Positions 13,901 to 25,815 of a DNA stretch of 64,000 nt are shown in pieces (the first letter of the stretch is position 1; each line of letters begins with the position of its first letter). The notes under the pieces were generated by a model, which saw only the letters and a list, made by a program, of their open reading frames with translations, made no database searches and was not told the origin of the DNA. The position numbers were made by a program, and so were the translations under genes. This DNA is from Anseranas semipalmata (lineage: Eukaryota; Chordata; Aves; Anseriformes; Anseranatidae), in NCBI GenBank assembly GCA_013399115.1, contig VXAA01003142.1, forward strand, positions 769,053 through 833,052, read 5' to 3'.

Positions 13901-16900
13901 ACAAGGTACTCTTCGGCCTAAGCATAATTTGGCTGACTGAGTTACAACACTGTATAGGTTGTGGTTGTAACAATAACTACACTTGGACGGCAAGATGTAC
14001 CTCTCTGAAGGGAAACAGCAGATTGGCATTATCAGAAAAAAAAAGAACCCATGGTTGTGAATGGATCAATAACAATGACAATAATTGTCATAAGATTTAC
14101 AATAGTTTGTACAGAAAACGTTTCTCAGTTGCTCAGGGTGACTTGTCAGATGTAAGGTAACACACAAGAGAATGGATCATAAAATATTTTTAGCAAAGCT
14201 TTGAAAAAACAACAACTCTGGAGACTTCTTGTTCTTAAGAAGTGTGAATATCACGGAATGAAAATGGTCTTGCTGCAAAAGTCATGAACATGCACTGCAG
14301 TTGGTCAATCCATGTCCATATGCAGTCATACATATGGTTCACATGATAGGGTCAGCAGACTAAAGATGGATTAAAATGTGCTGCCAATCACTTGTTAGCT
14401 TCTCCCTCAACTGAGAAAACGATTTGTGTCTTGGCTGAAAGTGGCAGATTGTTGTTTTTAGCTCTTAAATTGCTTGTTTTGTCAATATCCTACTGCTTAC
14501 TTGATTACTTCAAGTAGCAATGAAAATTCATTAGGAATATTTTGAGATGCAGGAAGTGCACTAAAGTCTAACAGGTTTAACACTGATAGTGTATCTTCAT
14601 TTTCAAGAGATGATGCTGGTGTTTATTCTGAGGGGCTATCTACAAATATGGGGAAAAACAGAAGAACCAGTTGCTTTCACACAGCTCATACACTGCAAAA
14701 TACAAAGCCCACTGTGGATATGTCATCACTTCAAATCACAGACTGTAACAGAAGTTTTCAGTCATTTTTCCCTGTTTGCCACAGGAGTATCAGAATTACA
14801 TGCAATACTTCATTTTGTCAGCTTTGAATACATCTTCCTCTAAACTGTCCCAGATACCACAAATTACTCTTGTATTGAAAGTGAGGAGTGCTCGTCATTT
14901 TAAGCTACTTAAGGATGACAAAGATGGGCAAGATGCAGAAACACCCGCAGTGACTGAACACTACTCATCTTTCTTCCAGTGTGATAAACGTGTTCCGTGG
15001 TATCATCCTGCAAATGCTAACATTTGTGACAACACGCATTCATCCAAAGGTGAGTTGTGACAAAAAAATGATGACAAATCCTTCAGTCATATATGGCTAC
15101 GTAAAACATGACTGAGCATTCAATAAAAAAGGGAAGAAAATTTTATTCTTCAACAAACACTGGCTCTCAAATACTTGACAGTGCCTAACTTCATAGTGGA
15201 TTTCATCTACAAAATTGCTTTGATTTCATTGTTGTCTCTGAGAAAAAAAAAAAAAGGCCAAGTGTTTAGAAAACTGTAACTATTCTTGAAGGATTGAGCC
15301 TGACAAGAGACTAGATAGAGACAGCTGAGCAAGGGCTACAGTGCCACATGCACAAGTGTTTTTGAAGCTATCTTTTAGAAACCATCTAATATCCAAATCC
15401 AAACCTTGTTTGCCTCCATCTTTTGGAGATTTTGTGACCATCTTTACCTCAGCTGTGGCAACAGAAAGAATGTGTGTTGCACATTCTTCTTCCATACGTG
15501 GACAGGTTGTAGGTACCAGCATATTGCACTAAGGGTGAGCTTCAAATAATATTTGTTTTAATGTAAATATAAAAATTCCATGCATAAAAAAGATATATTA
15601 CAGTGTGTTAGAATTGATAATTAGCCTTTTAAGCATTATATTTAGGTTAAAGATAACTGAATTTGTGGCTAGTACAAATGTGACCTACAAGGGCTCCCTA
15701 AAGTGTCCTCTACAAAATGGAGTTTCATTTTTCTTGAGCTTGCCCCTTATTTCCATCCCAAAACAGCATCTGAGATGTCTTGATAGTTGGCTTTTGCTTT
15801 AAGTAACTCTCAAGTTCAGAGGCCAAGTCTGTAAAGACATCTCCTGCTCTAACAGAGATCTGTCGAATGCCATTGATGGACCTCTCACAACCTCAAGAAA
15901 ATGGACCATGACCATACTACAGGGGAGCCACTGCCAGAAGGTTTCAGCTAGCCAGAACTGCACCAGCTGGAGAACGAGGGGCAAAGCAGCCACACCACTG
16001 CTAATCTACCACCAGGCTAACAAGTTATCTCCACTTGGAGGTAGGGCACAGCGTCACATTAACCCATTCAAATTGGTTTCATGATGGAGCTAAAGCCTCT
16101 TCATGGTGCTGCAGCTCACTGGTGTGGATGTTCCAGTTTGGGTCTATGCGAGCTCAAGACCTCTTCCTGCACACTCCTGTACAGTGTTTTAATTCAATGT
16201 AAATTATGGATTTCTTTTATGTTAGTTATATTACTGATTTATGAACATTAATTTGGCAAAATGCTGTGGAGTTTGCCATTCAGTATGGACATCACATTTC
16301 ACCATGAAAACTGCAGTATAGTTGCAAATCTCTGTGAGTACATCAAGTCCAGGCTTGGATGCAGACCCAGCTGACAAAATCCACCATGGGAGCAAAGGAT
16401 GCTTTGCATCCTGTGGGCGTCACCATGTTGCACAGAAAACAGCATCAATCTGCAAGTGGTGCAGCTGCTTCCAGATGTACAGGCAACCAAAATACCGGGT
16501 TGAGGCACGTGTTAGTTTGAAGAGAGAGTGCTACGAGCATGGCTGTGTTGCTTCCGAGCTGGCTGACAGAACAACGTGCAGTGGGGCACGGGAGGCTGTG
16601 GTTTGTCTGCGTTGCTCTCACAGTGCATCACAGGCAGGCTCTGGCAGGCCCCCAGCAGCGTATGCACAGCCAGATCCACATGCAGGGAGACTTCACAACG
16701 CACAGTCAAACCAAAGCCTAGTTTTTGTTCTCCCACAGAGGCTATAACCTGACCATACTATATTTTTAATGATAAACTCTTGTTGTTGTTCTTTTTTTTC
16801 CCCCTGGCAGCTATGTCTCAGCTTAATAGCAGCTAGAGGATTTTCTTTTCTTTGATTGTCAAAGATAGGGTATCATTTCATTTTTAAATAGAGTCCAAGA

Positions 16901-17220
16901 AAGGCAGCTTTCAACCTGCAGGTGGCAAGTTTCGGAAGCAATCGCCACCCTCCAAAGCAAGCAGCCTCCTGGGTTGCCTCCTGCATTCACCTGCCTGATG
17001 CAAACCCCTCAGGAGATGCGAAGCTGCAAGCGCAGCTGTGAGATGCTCCTTCTGCTGGGGAGCGGCAGGGAGGAAAGCGTTAAACGCCGAGGGTGAACAG
17101 CACCTCTTTGTTACCGAGTCAGCAGAGCAGAGAGGATCCCACTGACAAACCCAGCCTCGCAGCCTCTCCCCGGCCAGACCTGTTATTGCTCAGTGGTGGC
17201 TCTTACTCATTTGAATTTAG
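7999..17220. other. Intergenic spacer between the two PERP copies
   Basis: About 9.2 kb with no supported gene. It is AT-rich single-copy-looking DNA with short homopolymer runs (for example an A-run at 15242-15254), an AT-rich tract at 11690-11790 and a CTCF-like motif at 16915-16927. Open frames of 60-176 codons occur on both strands but have no recognisable domain, no splice logic and no clear codon signature. I saw no CR1 or LTR fragment here. Distal enhancers for either copy could lie in this stretch, but nothing in the sequence proves one. Confidence 0.5.
16915..16927 (+). promoter_or_regulatory. CTCF-like motif upstream of PERP copy B
   Basis: CCTGCAGGTGGCA matches the 13-bp core of the vertebrate CTCF consensus (CCASYAGRKGGCR) at all but one position. 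It lies about 0.5 kb before the copy B start codon. A single motif match is weak evidence, and the core CAGGTG is also an E-box. Confidence 0.25.
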
Positions 17221-17411
17221 GTGGAGCTGCCTCCCTCCCTCCCTCCCGTGCCTTCCTGATTAAAAAGCTTTTCTCAGACACCTGCGCAGGGGCTGGCAGG
17301 TACGGGTGCTCACCTTCAGGGAGCTTTGCAGAAGCACCCCTCTCTTGGCGCGGCCGGGTCGGTAGCAGAGACAGCTCTCCTCGCCCCGCCAGCCTCCCGC
17401 GGCCCCGCAAG
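17221..17411 (+). promoter_or_regulatory. Promoter / 5' UTR region of PERP copy B
   Basis: This GC-rich stretch, continuous with exon 1, carries clustered CpGs from about 17280 onward, as expected for a CpG-type promoter. A C-rich tract with four CCC runs (17233-17247) would form a G-quadruplex on the minus strand. A TTAAAA-like element sits at 17260-17265. The transcription start cannot be fixed. The frame stays open upstream of the chosen ATG back to 17193, but the upstream residues do not resemble the PERP family, so I treat them as non-coding 5' UTR. Confidence 0.5.
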
Positions 17412-17622
17412 ATGGTGAAGTACGGCCTTGACTACACGCGGTGCAGATGGATCCTACCCCTGCTCCTGGGCATCGGCGTCATCTTCGGTATCATCGCGCT
17501 GGCGGGCAGGGGCTGGCTGGAGTCGCAGACCTTGCCCTACGTGCACCAAGCGTCGCTATGGGAGAGCTGCAGGAAGGCTTTCGAGGGTGGGGAGTGGAGG
17601 TGCGAGTCCCTCATGGGTTACG
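17412..17622 (+). CDS. PERP: PERP copy B, exon 1 (start codon)
   Basis: First coding exon of a complete PERP-family gene joined from 17412-17622, 31568-31711 and 31978-32192 (570 bp, 189 residues plus stop; human PERP is 193). The ATG is in strong context, with A at -3 and G at +4, and its peptide begins at the point expected for the family. It encodes a short cytoplasmic N terminus, helix 1 (about residues 12-31, [20 protein letters not shown]) and most of extracellular loop 1. Loop 1 carries the claudin/PMP22-like signature: Trp35, Leu49-Trp50, Cys53 and Cys64, the two cysteines being the expected disulfide pair. The exon closes with SLMGY plus one base, then donor GTAAGC at 17623. The split codon becomes Ala71 with exon 2. 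The only odd feature is the very long following intron. Confidence 0.95.
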
Positions 17623-20600
17623 GTAAGCATCGGCAAGGGCGGCGGGGAGGTCTCTCGGCGGCGGGTCGCCTCTCCGAGCTCATCTTCCCTCAGCCCTCCC
17701 AGCTGTATCTCTTTATACCTGACCTGTATATAAGAAGCTATGGGAGATAGGGACTGACACTGAAATACGTCAAGGCTTTTGAGAAACAGAACGAAGAAGA
17801 AACATGCCCTCTGCCCTGTGCAGAAAGAAACCAAGGTGCTTTAGGAAATGGTTTGTGTAGTACAAAAAACACACGTGGTAATGTACCAGTACAGAATATA
17901 TTGCAGCATTTGACTTTCTTCCTCTTTTAGAAGAAGCTGGTAAGCTTTTCTCACTAATCACAGCTTTCCAGAACTTAAAAGCTACTGCTGATCAAATGTC
18001 CAAGCAGCAAGCTGTGGGGGGAAGCCTAGAATGAGTGTAACAAGCCAACCCTGAGTGCCAGTAAGAAGTTGGGAGGTAAAAATGTGAGATGATACAAAGA
18101 CATCCCCAGGGAGCGTCCAACTGCAGAATGCTGCTCCAGTAGGGGGGTCTTGTGAACAAGTCTTCTTGTGATTATGAAAGAAAACTGTAAGAGAAGAAAG
18201 GATTTATGTTTGTATTGATTTTTTTCCTGATTTTAAGGAAGAACATTTTCTCGAAGGCTCAGAATCTCAGCTGCTTTGGTTGAAAATGAGTGTAAAAACA
18301 CTTGCTGAAGCAGTCTCAGAGGTCATTTATTACAGCTTTTCAAAATTTTTCCTGAGAGTTTATCATCTATGGTCAAACTCTACCTCCTGTGCTCAAAATT
18401 CACCAGTAAAGAGTTAACTGTAGCAGGCCCATGTGAGTGTAGGATCCAAGGCTGGCTCCATTCAGCATCATGCCCAGTCCTGCTCTCATAGCTCCTGCAT
18501 CAGCTGTTTGGCTGGACATAGGTCAAGCCAATTTGCTGCCTCTGGCACGTGGCATTGGAGAGCAGGAGAGAGACTGTGATACTCAGCTGCAAGTATGTGC
18601 GCATACTGTGCCTAAAGGGGAGGTGAGAAAGGCCTGACATTCCTTGGTTAGAATTAGCAAAGGGCTTCCCAGTCCTGAGTTTCAAGGAAAAGTGAGGCCT
18701 CCTCCCGACCTCCAGTTAGGCACTGTCTGTGTCATGAATGCCAGTTTTACCTGGACAGAAAATTTTCAGAGGTTTCACCATGCTTCTCTTGATAATACAA
18801 ATGCTTCCAGGTCCTACATGGTTGTTTGGCATTTCACTTCCTTCCTTATTCTGCCTCTCTCTTACATGCTTAAATTCTGCAGTTTTATGCACAGTTTCCC
18901 ACTGGGAAGCATCTACAGACAAACCAGGGAGGTCATCCTCCTCTATTTGGACTACCCCACAACGTATGGGGTTACCATGAATCGCATCCTCAGTAAGTGC
19001 CACATTTCTGACATGTTGGACTTAGTACACACTTGCATTGGAGAGTCACCTGACACTTCTGAAAGCATTAGAAATGCTGTTCACACGTTGCATGACTGCA
19101 GTATGCTCTCAATGGGCATGTATCTATCACTTGACCTCCACAAATTTACTAAATACACAGAAAACCTGAGCAAATCCTCAAAATCCTCCTGGACAAAATT
19201 CCCAGGTGGAAAAGGAGGATATGCCTGAGACAATAGAGTCATTTAGCCAGTGGGACAATATGTAAAAGCAGGATGTAAAAAAGATGTGCATAGGCCAAGT
19301 GACAGTGGATTTTGCTGCCAGGCTTCTGCCTTTGCAAGATGATGCCATTGCAATGTAAATCTGGGCCATTACAGTGGGTTACCCCACAGGGGTAAGAGGG
19401 CTGTAGACCTGCCTGTCATGGTGCAAAGTAATGTCACTATCCTGCTCTTTTCCAACCCTGTAGATGTAGATCCCTTCTCTCCCCTAATGCAAGCAGGGAG
19501 TCTGCAGCACTATGCTGCGGAGCTGTGGTCCTCCTTGCTGTTCTTTGTCCTTCTGGTTTTGTGACTTTCCCACCCATTGCCTGGGGACCGGGACTGGGGC
19601 CTATTAAAGGAAGACCTGGGCTGAGCCCCGAGGCTGATCTGGACCCAGGTCCCTCCCTTCCCAGGCAAGTGTGCTAACAGCTGAGGTGTTACCTAGAGGT
19701 GGCCAGCAATGGAGGCAGCAGGAAACACCATTTTCTCTGCTATTTATGAAACACAGAAGAGGAAGAAGGCATTGCAGTCTGTTTTTGGAAAAGTGGATGT
19801 TGCCAGCTGTTTGTCTCAAAGGACTGGTCTCAGCTTTTGGCCCTGAGGAGATGGAGGTGTTTTCTAGGCAGATTTCCTTCAGGTACCTTATCTCCAGAGG
19901 CAGGATGTGTTCAGACCCAACCCAATCCTCTGTATTTCCTATCATTCCATCCTTGCTCAGTAGGTGTGGGGTTGGGATTTCTCTTCTGGGGCTCCTATTT
20001 TTCTTCATGCAGGGTGCAGGTGCCTGATGTTGGTCTTGGATTCCACCCAGAAGGCAAGGCCATGTGATAGCATCTCACTTGCAAGCATCCAGGTCTTGCA
20101 TTGAGTTTGATTTTACCTGCCTGGATGCTGGGGCATAGGTTTTTAATAATTCTGGGATTACATTTATCCACACTGCTCCAGCAAGGTCACAGAAAACAAG
20201 CATTCAGTGTCGTGTTCTGTGGGATGATCGTCTTTGTCTTGTGCCAAGCTAAACACCATGCTTGATAAACAAGGTGTAATTACATGCCTTCCTGAGCACA
20301 GAGACAAAAGACATGATGTAAATAGCAAGGACAGAAATGTTTTACATTTTTCCTGAGATTAAGTCCTTCTTCCCCTCTCTATTCCACAGTTCCCATTTCC
20401 TTTCCTCTGGGCTTTATTCTTCAGCTTCCTAGGCTGGGTAGGTTCTGAAATTCAGTCTTCCTCTGGGGCTGGTTTCACTGACATATGTAATATGCACATC
20501 TGCCCCTGCGGCTGCCAGTGAATATGCTCAACATGGCTTGGACAGTGTAGATGTCTTAATCCACTACAGACATCTTCATCCTATTATAATTAGATCTAAT

Positions 20601-23600
20601 TATAAAGATCTTGCAAGTTGTTCAATACAGTGTGCAAATTCAGATCACATTCTCCACCTGCAATATCTGTAATTCCCCTTACATTTCTGCTGGTCTTTTG
20701 CAAAGTTTATGAACACTGTGGAAAGTGAGAATACGAGGAGTTCATACGCTCTGTTAACTTCTCCAAGAATTCAGATCTTCTGTTTTAACCACATGACACT
20801 AATCCAGACTTTAGCAGAAGTCTTCTGCTTTTCAAGCATATTTAGCTCAAACAAATAGAACTTTACAGGGAAAATGTCTAGTGCCTTAGGACACTTTAGA
20901 AATGAATGGAGTTTAGGGTGAGGGACTGAGAAATGCAAACTGTGGCTATACAATTTTCTGCCATTTGGAACAAGTAAAGGTTTCAAGCTCATAGCATGAC
21001 TGAACCATTACAAAGACAGAGACAGACTTAATAGATAGATAATGAGCACAATAGGGAATGTATCTAGCTGGGACATGGCTGAGCATGCAAAGAAAATGCA
21101 GAGATGAAATCCCTTCATGAAGCTGGCATGGCACTCCTTCGTTTCTCTGGATTTTTGGCTATATGACCTCTCTTGAACAAGGTGTGTCTCAGGCCCGAGA
21201 CAGTTTTTCAGTGTGTGATTTATTCCACTGCAGGCTTTGAAGATGTTTAAACGTGCATTCTTGGTTGGGAGGAATAACTGATTTTATTTGATTAGTCTCA
21301 GTGTGATGCACAATAAGATGAATAACTCAGGGGCACTTATCCCATCTTATGTTCTGCCTGGCCCTGCAGCCCTTCCATGTGCAGATACTGCCATCAAAAT
21401 AACTGCAAGCCTAAACCTCTAAATCTGGGTTGAAGTGGTTGACTCATCTGCATGGTGCAAACTGAAATCTTGGAAAAAAAGTCAGGGAAAGGCATTTCTG
21501 CGTGGTTGAATCCAAATCATTAGTTATTTTCACATCATAGTATTCAAATGGAGCCTTTTCCTACGATGTCTGGAGAGTTTATTGCCTGTGGAGATTAGTG
21601 GAGGGATGAATTGATTTTGCCATCTGGAGAGGACACGTTTCTCCATCTTGTCTTCCCATTTAGTGGGTGACTATGTTATATCTCATTCCAGTATTATTTT
21701 GGCTATGAATGTTAATACGATACTACAAGATAGGATGGCTAGTATAGTATGATTGTAATGGAAAAAAGCAGTTCAAGTATGGCAGCAGATGAGTACGTCT
21801 AAAGCATAAGTGAATGAAGGGAATGCTGCAAAATGCAATATCCTCTCAAGGAAAGAAATATTCTACTTAAGTCTCCTAAGAATCCCATTGGTGAGATTTT
21901 CTTCCCTGTTTTGCCTATATTAAACTATGGATCCAGGGAATCTTTTGCAATAATGAAACCCCATTTATTATTCTGGAGGCAGCATGCATGAATGGAAATC
22001 ACTTGCCACCCCCAGTCCCCTCCCAGCTAATGACAAAACAGTGAGGTACATGGCCCGGCCCCACATCTCCTCCTGGAAAATTACCTCCTCCAGCCGGACC
22101 AGTGACTCGTCGCTCCTAGGGCACGGGACCAGACACCAAGCTTCCCCGTTGCCGCGCTGCCTACATAAAATTGTTTTGCCTTCCCCCACATTCCCATCAC
22201 ATCTGACAGTCAGGCATGGGAAAGCCCTCGCTTGCCTCAGGCTCAAGCAAGCACCCTGAGCAGAACGACAGAGGGATAATTCCAGAGGGCTGGACTGGGA
22301 GGCAGCCCCCACAGCAGGGCCTGGGAGGAGAAGCGGCCTGTCCCGACTGCTCCTTGGCATACGGGTGGGTGTGCGCGTAGGAAGAGAAATGAAGCAAGCA
22401 TGTAATTGTGCTTGGAAGGACAGCCTGGCTCAAGTCACAGGGCCATTGTTGCAGACTTTCCCTGAAGCCAAGGTTCTGCACCTACACTTTTCCAGAGGAT
22501 GGTGGTATTCAGGTAGATTTGGAAAAGTGTCCCTAAATATGGGAAACAAAGGCTGGGGAGGTTTCTGATGAGTCTGAGGAAGGCCATGTGAGAGCTCAGG
22601 AAGGCTCCATGCTCTGTGCATTACCTGAATTACAGGGCAAAGCATTGACTCCTCTGATACAGGGTGAATTGAAAACAAAGCCTTTTTGCTGTTCCTGCTG
22701 CATCAAAACATGAAACAGTTACATTTATACACAGTAATCGCCAGTAGTCTTAATGACAGCGCCTAGGGTAGCACATCATTTCCTAAGTCCTCAGTCTCCT
22801 AAAAGTGTAACGTTACTTAGGACTAACCAGTGAGAAATAGGATGACGAGATTATTTACTTAATAACTTAGAGTATTCAATTGTCATTCAAAACTTAGACC
22901 ACTAGAAAATACAGGCTCAGTTAAATATATTAAACTATAGTAAGGAAAATATCTCAACAGCAATATATTCAAGGAACTCTAATGCAAGATAGAACAACAA
23001 ATTTGACTTTTTCCCAGTTTGTAGGAGAGACTCCATTGTTACTATAGAGGTATAAGAGAAGAGATACAAGCCCAGAGCATTTAATTAGCATGGCAATTTT
23101 CATTCCTCATCTGCAATCGTAAATATGCTTTCCCTTGTAATTTTAGGGTTTGTCCTTTTATATGTTTACTGGCAGATTCATTTAATCAGACTCTTTTCTA
23201 AATAATAGTTATGCTTGTCAGCAATTAACTCCACAGAGAGCAATTGCAGATGGCATCCCACTGTTTATCATCCAACCTCCCCTTTAACAATTACAGTTAA
23301 ATTGGGTGTAAAAATATCAGTCGTGTGAAGGGTTCTCATCTCGCTATGAGGAGACGAACTGCTGGTGTCGAGGACTTTGCAAAGATCCTCAGAGCTTTGA
23401 ATTGTCAGGATCTGAAGTCCTTGAGTGCATACCATTCACTCACACACACAGGAGGCATCTCTGTTGAAAATTTATGGAAACTTGTGGCTATATTCTCATT
23501 TCTCTTCACCTCATATCTTCCTCTAGCTTATTGAGGTAATCTGATACAATAGGGCTGTAGTACTCTCTCCCTAGTCTGAATGGTGATAAGGGCTGCAAGG

Positions 23601-25780
23601 CTGATTTTGAATTCCACTGTGGGGTTAAACAGCCAGATTACTTAAGCAGGAAAGCGGTTATGCAGGAAAAGAAACAAACCTCTCAAAATGCTGTTATTTT
23701 TACATTTCCATGTCACCTCTCACTGACAGCTTGTGTTGTTCTGAGCAACTCTGAACACATTGAGTCAGCGAGTTTTTTACTGCCATGTTTCTTCTTTGTC
23801 AAGCGCTATTACATGATCTCTCATCAATCAGAAATTCCCAGGAACTCAAGTAGTTTGTGGAGTGAGGATGTCTACGTTTGTGTTAGATGTCTCTATGTCC
23901 CAAATGCTTCTGTCTTCCTTCTATTGGTACTAAACACCACTTCAGATCACAAACAGCTCTGCTGGAGTAGTAATCTGCAATTGAACACATATAATGTCAC
24001 CAATTATGCTGAATATGCACGATGTGTTTAAATCTGGCCCCCAAAATAGGATGTCTCTGTGCAGTTTCCATTTGTTCGTTAACAACCCTATCAGCACTAA
24101 GCAGGAAATGAGGAAGAATTTTAAGATATATTGTCAAAGAAGTCTTTTTCATTCACAGGAAGACTAAATAAGGCTTGCAAGATATTTTCTGAACACAAAG
24201 TGCCATCTGTTTATATGTAATTTTTTTTTTTTCAAATGATAAATTTTTGCTTCCAACAGAAAATTAGATTCAGATTTATAGTTGCTCTCTATTGGAGAGA
24301 AACTCCCTACTGCAAAAGGCTACTTTCAGCAAGGTTTCAGAACAAAGTTTGGTCACAGCATGAAAGATGTGGGTCAAGAGTAAGGAGAACAATACTTGGT
24401 GCGTATGGAAATGAGATGTAAATTTGGTATTCTACAGCTTCAAATGGCCCTAGGAAAATGAAACTTAAAAGGAGCTTTTTGGAAAGGTTCTACTCTGATG
24501 TTTCAGTTACAAGTCCTAGCTCATAGCCTGTGTTGTCATGGAAGTTTATTCTGTTTGATTCACATTATATATTTTAACCTGTTTTTAATTCAGGAGCAGT
24601 TAGGAAGCAGGTGCATATTGCCACTGTGTGATTAACTGAGTTTATGTATATGTACTGATTTATTGATATCTTGCCTGTATTATTTGTCTGACCTTGCCCA
24701 CCCTTACATACACATTCAAATTTAAGTCATCCCGTTTTAGTGTAAAATAAATAGGAAAAATAGGAGGAAAAACGTTGTAGTATTAAACCGTATAAAACTA
24801 AACCTTGATCCCAAGATATTTGCAGTGTATGCAACTGCTTCTGAAGATAATGTGAGCTAGGGGTATTCCCTGACTCTCTCCTGGTCAAACCTTTAATTCT
24901 GAGTCACTGTGTGCACATTATTTTTAATAGCTAACTTACTCCCTTGGTGATCCCTTTGATGACGGCTCTACACGCTCTTCCACTTCTGCCTCCCTCATGC
25001 TAAGTAAGCATGAAGGAGAAGCCCTCATTAATACAGGATTTGCAGAAGCCAGCTTCTAAGTCAAGCTTCTACATGTCTGGGCTTATGATGAGATGAATTT
25101 GAACCACTCCCTCAAGACGCAACTGCTCCTCCCCTCAAAATTCAAGTCAGGATAGCTCCTAAGTTGGATTGGTTTCCTCAGTAAGAGAAGAGGTTTTCAG
25201 AAGTATGTAAAATCTTGGATGCAGGTGTTGCCTGTATGTGTTCATAACCAAAGTCAGTGGCTGGGAGTTAATAGCTATCTGCTTTAAATGAGTTAAACTC
25301 CACCAAGCTGAACTGAGCTATCACTTTAGCACTAAGCTATGGTTAAGACACTGCTTTCTGCCAACACATATTGTGTTTTACTGATAGGTGGTCTATGCGT
25401 AATGGTTCTTTTCCCTACTGTTGTCATTTAAAGACATTATTATGGGGTATTTGGAAGTCCTAATTCTTCCCCATTTATATGGGACCTGCTACTAATCATG
25501 GAGAAACTTTAGAATGACATTACTTAGCGCGAACATAAGTCGGTCATTCTCTGCCACAATGGTTGTCTTTTAAGTAGTGGCAAGCTAAAAGCTGGTTCTT
25601 GCTCACATAAAAATGGCTTGCATGTATTGAGATAATACTCTGTTATTAATGAGAAATCCGTATTGACTGCTAATGAATTCTGAGGTAATGCTAAGGGAAA
25701 GAGAATAGAATCACCAAAAAGGATGTCAAAAAGAAGAACCAAAAATGCCTATTTTGTATTCCAGTTCAAATGATATAAAT

Positions 25781-25814
<34 letters not shown>
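25781..25814. repeat. Compound (TC)9(AC)8 microsatellite
   Basis: Nine TC units run directly into eight AC units in intron 1 of PERP copy B. This is a simple-sequence repeat likely to vary in length between individuals. Confidence 0.95.

Positions 25815-25815
<1 letters not shown>

Noticed and set aside
14566..14580. Grainyhead-like AACAGGTT motifs (also near 26763 and 46505)
   Set aside because: Eight-base motifs are expected several times by chance in 64 kb, and they are not clustered near the promoters.
17193..17411. In-frame extension of PERP copy B upstream of the chosen ATG
   Set aside because: The upstream residues do not resemble the PERP N terminus. The ATG at 17412 has a strong context and gives a protein of family length.
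18644..19228. Open frame of about 194 codons on the plus strand in intron 1 of copy B
   Set aside because: It has no recognisable domain, no splice or UTR context, and competing open frames on the other strand. The length is within what 64 kb of intronic DNA can give by chance.
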